64,000 nucleotides of DNA from Paucibacter sp. KBW04 (lineage in GTDB: Bacteria > Pseudomonadota > Gammaproteobacteria > Burkholderiales > Burkholderiaceae_C): assembly GCF_003852425.1 (NCBI RefSeq), contig NZ_QAJN01000002.1, positions 290,787 through 354,786 of the forward strand. The letters are read 5' to 3'. The notes under the pieces are model-generated. The model saw only the letters and a program-made list of their open reading frames with translations. It was not told where the DNA came from and searched no databases. Shown one piece after another: positions 33,139 through 41,659 of the stretch. How positions within the stretch are numbered: the stretch's first letter is position 1; each line of letters begins with the position of its first letter. The position numbers and the translations under genes are program-made.

Positions 33139-33171
33139 TAAACGCCTGTTTCCGTACAGAGCAAAGCCGCC

Positions 33172-34440
33172 ATGAACTCTGCCTCGATTGCTTCGACTGT
33201 TTCCCCTGCCACCCTGGACCGCGCCCACTGCCTGAGTCTGGACGCCCAAGACCCCCTGGCCGCCCGCCGTGAGCTGTTCGCGTTGCCGGCCGGCGTGATC
33301 TATCTGGACGGCAACTCCCTGGGCGCCATGCCGCGCGCCGTGCCGGGCCGCATGCAAAAAGCGATCGAGCAGGAATGGGCCGTGGGCTTGATCCGCAGCT
33401 GGAACGATGCCGACTGGTACCCCGCGCCGCAGCGCGTTGGCGCACGCATCTCCCAGCTGATAGGCGCGCAGGGCCATGAGGTGATCGTGGCCGACTCGAC
33501 CTCGGTCAATCTCTTCAAGCTGCTGGTGGCGGCCCTGCGCCTGCGCCCCGGCCGCAAAACCATTCTGGGTGAGAACGGCAACTTCCCCACCGATGCCTAT
33601 ATCGCCTCCGGCGTGGCCGAGCTGAGCGGTGTGCAGCACCGCGCCGTCTCTCCCGATGAGGTGATGGCCGCCCTGAACGAAGACGTGGCCGTGCTGACCC
33701 TGACCCATGTGAACTACAAGAGCGGCCAGGTCTATGACATGGCCGCCATCACCCGCCGCGCCCATGAGGTGGGGGCCCTGGTGATCTGGGACCTGGCCCA
33801 CACGGCCGGCGCCATGCCCTGCGATCTGAACGCCTGCGAGGCCGACTTCGCCGTCGGCTGCGGCTACAAATATCTGAACGGCGGCCCCGGCGCGCCCTCT
33901 TTCGCCTTCGTGGCCCAACGCCATCACGACAGCCTGCGTCAGCCCATCACCGGCTGGCACGGCCATGCCAAGCCTTTTGCCTTTGGTCAAAGCTATGAGC
34001 CGGCACCCGGCATCGATCGCATGCTGGTGGGAACGGCGCCGCAGATGGGCTTGTTCGCCCTCGAAGCCGCGCTGACCGTGTTTGACGGTCTGGACTTGCA
34101 GCAGCTGCGCGCCAAGAGCTTGTCGCTGACCGGCCTCTTCATCCGCCTGATCGACCAGGAACTCGCCGGCTTTGGCTTCGGCCTCGCCACCCCGCGCGAA
34201 GACGCGCTGCGCGGCAGCCAAGTCTCGCTCACCCACGAGCAAGGCTATGCCATCGTGCAGGCCCTGATCGCCCGCGGCGTGATTGGTGACTTCCGCGCCC
34301 CCGACATCCTGCGCTTCGGCTTTGCCGCCCTCTACCTCAGCCATGCCGATGTCTGGGACGCGGTGGCCACGCTGAAAGACGTGATGCAAAACAAGGCCTG
34401 GCAAGCCCCCGAGTTCATGGCCAAGAAGGCCGTGACCTGA
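33172..34440 (+). CDS. kynU: Kynureninase
   Basis: 422 residues, the normal length. A PLP enzyme that splits kynurenine into anthranilate and alanine in tryptophan degradation. Seen are GVIYLDGNSLGAMPRAVP near the N-terminus, DSTSVNLFKLLVAALRLRPG, the PLP Asp/His region LVIWDLAHTAGAMP, the Schiff-base Lys in GCGYKYLNGGPGAPSF and the C-terminal DFRAPDILRFGFAALYLSHADV. The gene is divergent from kynR. The usual partners kynA and kynB do not follow; a porin gene comes next after 125 bp, so the other steps must be encoded elsewhere. Confidence 0.95.
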   Translation: MNSASIASTVSPATLDRAHCLSLDAQDPLAARRELFALPAGVIYLDGNSLGAMPRAVPGRMQKAIEQEWAVGLIRSWNDADWYPAPQRVGARISQLIGAQGHEVIVADSTSVNLFKLLVAALRLRPGRKTILGENGNFPTDAYIASGVAELSGVQHRAVSPDEVMAALNEDVAVLTLTHVNYKSGQVYDMAAITRRAHEVGALVIWDLAHTAGAMPCDLNACEADFAVGCGYKYLNGGPGAPSFAFVAQRHHDSLRQPITGWHGHAKPFAFGQSYEPAPGIDRMLVGTAPQMGLFALEAALTVFDGLDLQQLRAKSLSLTGLFIRLIDQELAGFGFGLATPREDALRGSQVSLTHEQGYAIVQALIARGVIGDFRAPDILRFGFAALYLSHADVWDAVATLKDVMQNKAWQAPEFMAKKAVT

Positions 34441-34565
34441 GGCCCTGCCCCTAGGCCAGGACGGGCCGGTGGCCCGTCGCCATATCCCCGTCCGCCCCGA
34501 CCTTGTCCGCTCCCCCGGCAGTTCGACCTTGTATTGAAGCGATTTTTCATTCAGGAGATCCCCCC

Positions 34566-35633
34566 GTGAGAGACCAAACTTCCCTTCGCACGCCGCTGGC
34601 CCTGGCGGCCGCCGCGCTCTTGAGCAGCACGCCGGTGCTGGCCCAAGTCACCATCTCTGGCTATGTCGATGCGGCGCTTGAGCACATCAGCTCCGGCGGC
34701 AAGACCTTGAACCGCGTCAGCTCCGGCGGCCTCACCACTTCGCGTCTGGAGTTCACGGCCAAGGAAGACCTCGGCAATGGCTTGTCCGCCAAGATCCGCC
34801 ACGAAATGATCATCAAGCCCGATGCCGGGACCATGGATGCCAACTCGCGCGAGACCTATGTCCAGTTGGCCCACAAAGACTGGGGCGACATCAATCTGGG
34901 CCGCCTGAATCTGTCCTCGTACAACCTGTATGGCTATGCCGACCCGAGCTATGGCTCGGCCTACAGCCCGGTCAATAACGTGATGGTGTTCTACGCGCCC
35001 TGGCGCGAGTCCAATGCCATCTCCTTCAATTCAGCCAAGTTCGGCGGTGGCTTCCAAGTTCGCGCCACCATCACTGCAGGCAAGGAAGAAAGCGACAACA
35101 GCAAGAATGGCCGCGTCATCAGCCTGGGCGCCTCTTACTGGAACGGCCCGCTGTTCCTCAGCATCGCCAACGACATTCAGAACAAGACCAATATCTGGGA
35201 CAAGGCCAAGACCAAGAACGAGACCTCGCGCGACACCTATATCTCCGGCGTCTACCGCATCGGTCAGTTCGACCTCACGGCCATCCTGCACGACTACAAC
35301 GGCTATTACGCCTACCCGCCCTACGTCGGCTTCAGCACCCACGGCAATAGCCTGCAACTGGGCACGCGGATTTCCATCAACGACCAGATCCGTCTGTTCG
35401 CCAGCGTGGTGCGACGCAATGACGCCACCGGTGCCTTGGCCGACGCCACAGGCGCAACGCTGGGTGCCACTTACCACTTCTCCAAGCGCACCACGGCCTA
35501 CGCCACCTACGGCACCGTGCGCAACGGCAGCCCCGGCAGCGCAGGCGCTGAGTACCCCATCGACTGGGGTCTGACACCCAAGTCCGGAGAGAACCCCGAG
35601 GGCTATATGTTCGGCCTGCGCCACGCCTTCTGA
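34566..35633 (+). CDS. Gram-negative porin
   Basis: 355 residues from a GTG at 34566, chosen because AGGAG at 34553-34557 lies eight bases before it and a signal peptide follows at once (PLALAAAALLSSTPVLAQ). The mature protein starts VTISGYVDAALEHISSGGK, and the body shows 16-strand-type porin repeats (TSRLEFTAKEDLGNGLSAKI, YVQLAHKDWGDINLGRLN), ending GYMFGLRHAF with the terminal Phe needed for outer membrane assembly. It is a general or acid-specific diffusion channel of the Burkholderiales Gram-neg-porin group. Its position after kynU may reflect uptake of aromatic acids (inference). Confidence 0.9.
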   Translation: MRDQTSLRTPLALAAAALLSSTPVLAQVTISGYVDAALEHISSGGKTLNRVSSGGLTTSRLEFTAKEDLGNGLSAKIRHEMIIKPDAGTMDANSRETYVQLAHKDWGDINLGRLNLSSYNLYGYADPSYGSAYSPVNNVMVFYAPWRESNAISFNSAKFGGGFQVRATITAGKEESDNSKNGRVISLGASYWNGPLFLSIANDIQNKTNIWDKAKTKNETSRDTYISGVYRIGQFDLTAILHDYNGYYAYPPYVGFSTHGNSLQLGTRISINDQIRLFASVVRRNDATGALADATGATLGATYHFSKRTTAYATYGTVRNGSPGSAGAEYPIDWGLTPKSGENPEGYMFGLRHAF

Positions 35634-35665
35634 CGGTTCTGCCCCGCCCACCCAAGACTCAAGAG

Positions 35666-37366
35666 ATGCCAATCACCATGCTGAAACTTCACACCAACCT
35701 GCTCTTGGGCGCCGCCCTGCTGAGCGGTGCAGCCCTCGCCCAAGCCCCCAAGAGCGGGGCGAACCTGAACGCCCCCGACGCCCCTCCGGGCAAGCCCTTG
35801 AACCAGAACCTGCTGCCCGGTGAACCGCCCCACCCGGCGCCCGGCAGCTATGGCTATGACGCCAAGACCGGCAAGTTCAAAATGCCCGAGATGACCCCCG
35901 ACGCCTATGGTGCCCACCCGGTCGAGGGCAGCCTGCCCTATCTGGACCAAAACACCTACGCCAAAAACTTCAAGCAAGAAGGCTTCTACCCCTTTGTGGC
36001 CGGCGCCGGCCACAGCTGGCAGGCCAGCTTTGACTGGCAAGGCCGCCGCTATCTCTACGACTACGAGACCTGGCACTACAACGTCTTCGACATCACCGAC
36101 CCGCGCGATATGAAGCTGGTGGGCAAGAAAAACTTCGACATCAAGGGCGGCGAACATCAGTTCGGCCCCTTCACCGTCAAGTACAACAAGTCCCTGGGCA
36201 AGATGATCGCGGTGCAGTGCTATGAGACGCCGCGTTATGGCGTGGTCTGGAACAAGTACGGCAACCCCGATCAGGTCAAGGCCTTGCGCGACCGCAAGAT
36301 GCTGCGCGGCTTCCGCATGTTCGAAGTCACCGGCCCCTTGTGGACCGACTGGAAGCTGCTCAGCGAAACCTCGCTGGACCCTTATCACTCGGCCAAAGAC
36401 CCGGTGCAACAAGGCTCGGGCTGCCAGGACGTGCCGGTCTACGACGGCGACAAATACCTCTTCGTCGCTGGCGCACCCGACGACACCTTTGCCAACACCG
36501 AGTACAAAACCTATCTGTTCGCCGGGGGTCAGATGGCCTTCGATGTCTCCAACCCCAGCGAACCCAAACGGCTCTCGATGTGGTGGGCACCGGGCTCGCG
36601 CCTGGGCGAGGAAGAGGAATACAAAAAGAACCCGCGTGCCGGCAACAAGACCTCCTGGATGGGCGCGCGCATGCCGCTCTTCATCCCCACCCCGGTCGAA
36701 AAAGGTGGCAAGTACGGCTATGCGGCCATGGGCGGCTTCGGCTTTTATGTGATCGACATCAGCGATCCCAAGGCCATGAAGCAGGTGGCGCATATCGATA
36801 TGCCGGTCAGCGTCACCGGCACCGAGGGCGACAACATCGACGTCTCCAAGGTCGCCACCACGGGCATGGTCTATTACAGCGGCTACCCGATGAGCGAGGA
36901 CTGCTACGAGCCCTTCAAAGACATCTACGCCATCGATGTGCGCGACCCGCTGAAGCCCAAGATCGCCTACACCCTGCCCCGCCCCGTGCCCGACGCCTCC
37001 GCGCCTTTCACCGATTTCTGCCAGCGCCGCGGCAGCTTTGGCCCCAAGCGCAGTGGCTATGCGCAGATCCAGCCCGGCACTCCCAGCCAGCGCTATATGC
37101 CTTACAGCTACTACAACGCCGGCATGCAGATGTTTGACCTGAAGGACCCGGCCAAGCCCGTCATCGCCGGCTACTTCACGCCCAAGATGATTGGTGAGAT
37201 CCCCGTCAGGGACGGCCAGACCCAAAGCATCCGCGCCCTGCCCAATCCGGTGCACAGCATTTTTGTGGAATGGGACCGCAATCTGGTTTGGGTCTTCTCC
37301 AACCACGGCATGTATGTCTTGTCCTCCGAACTGCTGGGCAAGCCGGTGACGGGGCTGCCCAAGTGA
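35666..37366 (+). CDS. Exported LVIVD-repeat protein
   Basis: 566 residues; ATG at 35666, or at 35678, which starts the signal peptide proper (LLLGAALLSGAALAQA). The body has repeated blocks of the LVIVD/beta-propeller type: YNVFDITDPRDMKLVG, MAFDVSNPSEPKRLS, FYVIDISDPKAMKQVA, YAIDVRDPLKPKI and MQMFDLKDPAKPVIAGYF, about one per 50-100 residues. Such proteins are probably periplasmic propellers of unclear function. Its stop overlaps the GTG of the cytochrome c gene by 4 bases, so the two are translated together; an electron-transfer or sensor pairing is inferred from this. Confidence 0.83.
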   Translation: MPITMLKLHTNLLLGAALLSGAALAQAPKSGANLNAPDAPPGKPLNQNLLPGEPPHPAPGSYGYDAKTGKFKMPEMTPDAYGAHPVEGSLPYLDQNTYAKNFKQEGFYPFVAGAGHSWQASFDWQGRRYLYDYETWHYNVFDITDPRDMKLVGKKNFDIKGGEHQFGPFTVKYNKSLGKMIAVQCYETPRYGVVWNKYGNPDQVKALRDRKMLRGFRMFEVTGPLWTDWKLLSETSLDPYHSAKDPVQQGSGCQDVPVYDGDKYLFVAGAPDDTFANTEYKTYLFAGGQMAFDVSNPSEPKRLSMWWAPGSRLGEEEEYKKNPRAGNKTSWMGARMPLFIPTPVEKGGKYGYAAMGGFGFYVIDISDPKAMKQVAHIDMPVSVTGTEGDNIDVSKVATTGMVYYSGYPMSEDCYEPFKDIYAIDVRDPLKPKIAYTLPRPVPDASAPFTDFCQRRGSFGPKRSGYAQIQPGTPSQRYMPYSYYNAGMQMFDLKDPAKPVIAGYFTPKMIGEIPVRDGQTQSIRALPNPVHSIFVEWDRNLVWVFSNHGMYVLSSELLGKPVTGLPK

Positions 37367-37773
37367 GTCGCGCGCTGCTGCTTTGTTTGCTGAGCGCGGC
37401 AGCGCTAGGGGCGGGGCTTTCGGCGCCGCTCTCAAGCCAAGCACAGGCGCAAGCGCAAGCCAGCGCCGACTGGCGTGCCTTCGACGCCTGCATGGCCTGC
37501 CATGCCCGCGACAAGGCCTTGGTCGGTCCCTCTTTCCAAGCCATACGCGAGCGCTACGCCGGCCAGGCCGAGGCGGCCGCCCAATTGGCGCAGCGCATCA
37601 CCCAGGGCAGCAGCGGGCGCTGGGGGGAGATCCCCATGCCCGCCAATAGCGCGCTCAACCAGGCCCAGGCCCTGGCTGCGGCGCGCTGGATTCTGGGCGA
37701 GAAAGCGCCCGCCCCTGTTTCTTCAGTTTCCCCCTCCACCGCAAGTCAAGCGGATCTCTCAAAAAAGGACTGA
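37363..37773 (+). CDS. Small class I c-type cytochrome
   Basis: 136 residues from a GTG at 37363 overlapping the stop of the LVIVD gene (GTGA). A signal peptide (LLLCLLSAAALGAGLSAPL) precedes a single haem site CMACH, with the distal Met probably in IPMPANSALNQAQALAAARW, as in cytochrome c551/c552-like proteins. It ends with a Ser/Pro-rich tail. It should be a periplasmic one-electron carrier. Strict coupling to the LVIVD-repeat gene suggests a functional pair. The next gene, a LivK-type binding protein, starts only 5 bp later. Confidence 0.87.
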   Translation: MSRALLLCLLSAAALGAGLSAPLSSQAQAQAQASADWRAFDACMACHARDKALVGPSFQAIRERYAGQAEAAAQLAQRITQGSSGRWGEIPMPANSALNQAQALAAARWILGEKAPAPVSSVSPSTASQADLSKKD

Positions 37774-37777
37774 CCCC

Positions 37778-38935
37778 ATGAAGCAAGAAATCAAGACCTC
37801 ATTCACCCTGTCCCTGCTGGGCGCTGCCACCTTGCTGGCCGCCCAAACCGTCTCGGCCCAAGACCTGGTCGTCAAGATCGGTCACGTCGGCCCGACCAGC
37901 GGCGCCATCGCCCACCTGGGCAAGGACAATGAGTTGGGCGCCCGCATGGCCATCGATGAACTCAATGCCAAGGGCGTGGTCATCGGCGGCAAAAAGGTCA
38001 AGCTGGAACTGCTGGGCGAGGACGATGCCGGCGATCCCAAGCAAGGCACGCAAGCCGCGCAAAAGCTGGCCGACTCCAAGGTCAACGGCGTGGTGGGCCA
38101 TCTGAACTCGGGCACCACCATCCCCGCCTCCAAGATTTACTCCGACGCCGGCATCCCGCAAATCTCGCCCTCGGCCACCAACCCCAAATACACCCGCAAC
38201 GGCTACAAGACCGCCTTCCGCGTGGTGGCCGACGATGTGCATCTGGGCGGCACCCTGGGCCGCTACGCCGCCAAGGACCTGCAGGGCAAGTCCATCGCCG
38301 TCATCGACGACCGCACGGCCTATGGCCAGGGCGTGGCCGACGAGTTTGAGAAAGGCGTGAAGGGCGCGGGCGGCAAGATCATCGGCCGCGAGTTCACCAA
38401 TGACAAGGCGACCGACTTCAGCGCCATCCTGACCAGCTTGAAGGCCAAGAAGCCCGACATCATCTTCTTCGGCGGCATGGACGCCGTGGCCGGCCCCATC
38501 ATCCGCCAGATGAAGCAGTTAGGCCTGAACGCCAAGCTGATCGGCGGCGACGGCATCTGCACCGCCGAGCTGCCCAAGCTGGCCGCCGGCACCATGGGCG
38601 ATGGCCAGGTCTTCTGCGCCGAAGCCGGCGGTGTGGACGCCAGCCAGAAGCAAGCGATGGAAGACTTCCGCGCCCGCTTCAAGGCCAACACCAAGTTGGA
38701 AGTGCAGGTCTATGCGCCCTACTCCTACGACGCTGTGGGCGTGCTGGTCGCGGCCATGGTCAAGGCCGGCTCCGCCGAGCCCGCCAGATACCTGCCGGTG
38801 CTGGCCAAGACCGAGGGATACAAAGGCGTGACCGGCACCATCAGCTTCGACGCCAAGGGCGATATCAAGAACGGCGCCCTGACGCTCTACACCTACAAGG
38901 CCGGCGCCCGCGAGCAACTGGCTGTGGTGCGCTGA
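37778..38935 (+). CDS. Branched-chain-amino-acid-type ABC substrate-binding protein (LivK family)
   Basis: 385 residues with signal peptide (LLGAATLLAAQTVSAQ). Typical family stretches are VKIGHVGPTSGAIAHLGKDN, VNGVVGHLNSGTTIPASKIY, AFRVVADDVHLGGTLGRYAA and DIIFFGGMDAVAGPIIRQMK. It binds an amino acid or an aromatic/organic acid in the periplasm. No LivHMGF membrane or ATPase genes follow, so the importer lies elsewhere or the protein has another role. It starts 5 bp after the cytochrome c gene and is followed by a structured region and a terminator. Confidence 0.9.
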   Translation: MKQEIKTSFTLSLLGAATLLAAQTVSAQDLVVKIGHVGPTSGAIAHLGKDNELGARMAIDELNAKGVVIGGKKVKLELLGEDDAGDPKQGTQAAQKLADSKVNGVVGHLNSGTTIPASKIYSDAGIPQISPSATNPKYTRNGYKTAFRVVADDVHLGGTLGRYAAKDLQGKSIAVIDDRTAYGQGVADEFEKGVKGAGGKIIGREFTNDKATDFSAILTSLKAKKPDIIFFGGMDAVAGPIIRQMKQLGLNAKLIGGDGICTAELPKLAAGTMGDGQVFCAEAGGVDASQKQAMEDFRARFKANTKLEVQVYAPYSYDAVGVLVAAMVKAGSAEPARYLPVLAKTEGYKGVTGTISFDAKGDIKNGALTLYTYKAGAREQLAVVR

Positions 38936-39022
38936 TCACGCAGGCTGAGGAAGAGCAACAAAGATTCCAACAATGCCGGTGGGCGGCCGCAATTCAGGCA
39001 GCGGCTGCACCTTCGACACCGG

Positions 39023-39084
39023 GTTCATGGCCCGACCTGCTGGGCATGGGGAGAGCGTGCTCCAGCAGGTCGGTGCCCATGAAC
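39023..39084. repeat. Long imperfect inverted repeat downstream of LivK gene
   Basis: CGACCTGCTGG (39033-39043) and CCAGCAGGTCG (39062-39072) pair perfectly. The arms extend outward through GTTCATG (39023-39029) and CATGAAC (39078-39084) with a small bulge. It lies in the 228-bp gap before the terminator at 39125. Confidence 0.6.
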
Positions 39085-39124
39085 TTCGGCATTAGGCCAA
39101 GGCGCTCAAAGGTCTTGCTGGCCG

Positions 39125-39160
39125 GCCCGACACCGCTCAGGTGATCGGGCTTCTTTTTTT
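39125..39160 (+). terminator. Rho-independent terminator of the LVIVD/cytochrome/LivK transcript
   Basis: GCCCGA-CACC (39125-39134) pairs with GGTG-A-TCGGGC (39140-39150, one bulged A) and is followed by TTCTTTTTTT. Confidence 0.85.
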
Positions 39161-39163
39161 GCC

Positions 39164-40126
39164 CTAGCTGCAATCAAAGCACTGCACAAAACCCTCCCAC
39201 GCGCTGCCGCGCAACACGTGCTCGACAAAGCGCCCCCGAGTCAGCTCGCCGATCAAGGCCCGCCAAAAGGCTTGAGCCGCGTGGTTGTTCAACATCTGCC
39301 CCACCTCCCAGTAGCCCGGATGAGCCGCGAACACCGCCCGCGCCAGCTGCTGGCCCAGGCCTTGGCGCCGGTACTTTTTCAGGATGAAGAACTGCTCCAT
39401 CCAGCAGCCCTCTTGCTCTGCCTGGCCTGATCGCAGGGCGCCAGCCACCTTGAGTCTTTGGCTCAGCAAGGCAAAGCCGGCGTAGCGCCTGTTCACCCGC
39501 AGCAGATAGGCGCGCCGACCGCGCTCCGCCGTCTCACCGGGCAGGGCGTAGCCAAAGCAGCCCTGCTCGTCCAGGTCCTGATCCCAGATATCGGATAAAT
39601 CATGTTGATACAGCTCCAACATCTGGCGCAGGGCGGGCCCGTCTGCAGGCAGGGCCGGGCTGATCTGAATCGCCGCTTCAGGCTCAGAGCGCGCCTGGCT
39701 CTGCAGGTCTGCTCGCAAACGCTTGTGCAAAAACAGGCGGGGCTGCCCGGCGGGGAAGTCCTCTAGACGGGCAAAGACGCGATAGCCTCGCCGCTCATAA
39801 AAGCCCTGAGCCTGCCAGGCAAAGCGGTCGAGAACCACCGCTTGCGCGCCCTGCGTTAGCGCCTGCGCTTCGGCCTGCGCCAACAAGGCCTGACCCAGGC
39901 CCTGGCCGCGCGCCGCCTCATCCACCCACAGGGCCTCCACCGCCAGCCAGCCCAGGCACAAGTCCGCCACCACGCCGCCCAGCAAAGCGCCGGCCGGGTC
40001 GCGGGCAGAAAGCCAGAGCGCTTGAAAGCTCAGGCCGCCGGTCTCGCGGTTGAAGCGCTGCAGGCGCACGCAAATCTCCTGCGCCTCCTCAAGCTGCGCG
40101 GCTTGAATGCTGAAAGCCGGGGTCAC
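39164..40126 (-). CDS. Tandem GNAT-domain acetyltransferase
   Basis: 320 residues from a GTG at 40126 that overlaps the stop of the upstream small membrane protein gene by 4 bases (GTGA); the upstream ATG would run deep into that gene. Two GNAT modules are present. The first has VEALWVDEAARGQGLGQALLAQAE (acetyl-CoA loop RGQGLG) and FYERRGYRVFARL; the second has EQFFILKKYRRQGLGQQLAR (loop RRQGLG) and closes with YWEVGQMLNNHAAQAFW. Such tandem proteins acetylate amines or peptides in the cytosol; the substrate is unknown. Confidence 0.85.
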   Translation of the reverse strand: MTPAFSIQAAQLEEAQEICVRLQRFNRETGGLSFQALWLSARDPAGALLGGVVADLCLGWLAVEALWVDEAARGQGLGQALLAQAEAQALTQGAQAVVLDRFAWQAQGFYERRGYRVFARLEDFPAGQPRLFLHKRLRADLQSQARSEPEAAIQISPALPADGPALRQMLELYQHDLSDIWDQDLDEQGCFGYALPGETAERGRRAYLLRVNRRYAGFALLSQRLKVAGALRSGQAEQEGCWMEQFFILKKYRRQGLGQQLARAVFAAHPGYWEVGQMLNNHAAQAFWRALIGELTRGRFVEHVLRGSAWEGFVQCFDCS

Positions 40127-40341
40127 CGTTGGCGCCCCGTCCACAACAAAAGCCCTCCCAGCAAGAGCGCCGCCACACTGGCCCACAGCGGCACGGCAAT
40201 CGTCCCCATCTGACGCACCGTCAGCGTCACCGAGGCCTGCGACAGAACGGCCGTGCTCTGGGTATAGCTAAAGCCATCCAAGCTCAAGCCGGCCACGCCC
40301 ATCGCGAGCAAAACCACACCCTTCCACTGCTTTGATTTCAT
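40123..40341 (-). CDS. Small membrane protein, DUF3185-like
   Basis: 72 residues with two hydrophobic segments, GVVLLAMGVAGLSLDGFSY and VPLWASVAALLLGGLLLW, joined by a polar loop (SQASVTLTVRQMG). Size and layout fit the DUF3185 family of two-helix inner membrane proteins. The stop overlaps the acetyltransferase start. Function unknown. Confidence 0.7.
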   Translation of the reverse strand: MKSKQWKGVVLLAMGVAGLSLDGFSYTQSTAVLSQASVTLTVRQMGTIAVPLWASVAALLLGGLLLWTGRQR

Positions 40342-40523
40342 GCCCTAGCTCCCATGTCTTTCTGTATTTTTTGTCTCAAATGTTTTGCCTCTCGGTCGAG
40401 CGCCACCGACGCCATCGCTCATGGCCAGACAGCGCCTTCAATCAATGTGAAGGCGCAAGTGAGGACCCAGACCTGCGTTGGAACAACTGACAGCGGCGGT
40501 TTCAAGCCCCGCTGGTCACCAAC

Positions 40524-40886
40524 TTACTTGACCCGTTCGCCATAGCGAATGCTGACCAAGCGCCCCGACTCGAATCGCAAGGTGGTCATGAACTGACCGT
40601 AGCCGGGGTTGTAGGTCCACTCGTCCACGGTTTCGCAGACCTGGGGACGGCGCGGCTGCTCAGGCGCTGGCGTCGGAGTCGGCGCAGGCCCGGCTTCACC
40701 CGGCTTGCAAAAAGAGTCCTTGAACACCGGCTCCCCGCACTTGAGCGCGGCCGAGGCCTTGTCGTCGCCCAGATTGACCAGATCGTTCTTGCAACGGAAG
40801 GAGCGCGTCTGGGCCTCGGCGGAAAAGGACTGGGTCAAGGCAAGCATGGCCAGCAGGGCCATGAAAGATTGCAGTTGGGTTCTCAT
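40524..40886 (-). CDS. Secreted DUF2845 domain protein
   Basis: 120 residues. A signal peptide (SFMALLAMLALTQSFSAEA) is followed by SFRCKNDLVNLGDDKASAALKCGEP, the start of the DUF2845 domain. Its Cys pairs suggest disulfides. A Pro/Thr-rich insert (APTPTPAPEQP) precedes the closing YNPGYGQFMTTLRFESGRLVSI. It should be periplasmic or surface-exposed. The 182-bp stretch between it and 40341 holds nothing I recognise. Function unknown. Confidence 0.78.
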   Translation of the reverse strand: MRTQLQSFMALLAMLALTQSFSAEAQTRSFRCKNDLVNLGDDKASAALKCGEPVFKDSFCKPGEAGPAPTPTPAPEQPRRPQVCETVDEWTYNPGYGQFMTTLRFESGRLVSIRYGERVK

Positions 40887-41005
40887 CGTCTTGCAAACAC
40901 GGTAGGTGGGGACCTGTTCCGGCGGCTGGAGTGAGGGCCGCAGCGGATGGCTATGACTCTAGCCGCAATTGCTGCTGCAGCTAAAAGTCAGCTTCAGACG
41001 CCGTT

Positions 41006-41659
41006 CTAGGCAGGTTTTGCACAGCCATTCCCCTTGCACGCGCGCATCGCGCCTCGCTTGCGCCGGTAGTCGCTGACGAGGCCTTGCGAGAACTCCAGCT
41101 CGCAACAAGCCAGCAGCCTGGTCTTCAACAATGCGCGGCCCCGGCTCACCCGGCTCTTCATGGCCGCCAGGCTGATGCCTTGGGCGGCGGCCGCCTCGGC
41201 CAAGCGGCGGCCCTCGAAGTCGCTGGCGATCAAGGCCTCGCGGTAGATGGCTGGCAGCTGCAAGAGCATGGGCCGCAAGCATTCGGCCAACTGCTGGTGG
41301 GCCGACTCGGGCTGCTGCTCCTGCGCAGCGGCCGGGCTCAAGCTCGAAGACGCGTCCGCCTCCATCTCATCCAGCGCCAGCAACTGCGGGCGCGCCGCCC
41401 GGTAGTGATCGGCCAGGGCGCTGCGCAAGGCCGCGTACAGCCAGGCGGGCAGATGACGCGGCGCATGCGCGCCCTGGAGCGCCACGCTGGCTTTGAGAAA
41501 AACCTCCTGCACCAGATCGTCCACCAAGGCCGGGTCGGCCACACGCCTGCGCACAAAGGCTCGCATGCCTTGGCGCAGGCTGGCAAAGGCGGCCGCCAGA
41601 TCCTTCTCGGGCTGCGGCGCCGCATCAGCCACAACAAGCGCCCTCGGCAGTAGCGCCAT
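41006..41659 (-). CDS. ECF-type RNA polymerase sigma factor (SigZ-like)
   Basis: 217 residues from an ATG at 41659 inside the end of the upstream gene; a GTG at 41632 is an alternative with only 8 bp overlap. Region 2 is visible as VDDLVQEVFLKASVALQG and PAWLYAALRSALADHYR; region 4 as LPAIYREALIASDFEGRRLAEAAAAQGISLAAMKSRVSRGR. The end carries several Cys (LLACCELEF, CKGNGC), as SigZ-type factors do, perhaps for redox or metal sensing. No anti-sigma gene is adjacent. Overlap with the ArsI-like gene suggests joint expression and a link to metalloid or thiol stress (inference). Confidence 0.83.
   Translation of the reverse strand: MALLPRALVVADAAPQPEKDLAAAFASLRQGMRAFVRRRVADPALVDDLVQEVFLKASVALQGAHAPRHLPAWLYAALRSALADHYRAARPQLLALDEMEADASSSLSPAAAQEQQPESAHQQLAECLRPMLLQLPAIYREALIASDFEGRRLAEAAAAQGISLAAMKSRVSRGRALLKTRLLACCELEFSQGLVSDYRRKRGAMRACKGNGCAKPA

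Noticed and set aside
39000-39163. Open minus-strand reading after the GNAT stop, in another frame (about 55 codons), suggesting a frameshifted extension or gene remnant
   Set aside because: No family recognised, no proper start with ribosome site, and the GNAT protein is already complete with two full domains.
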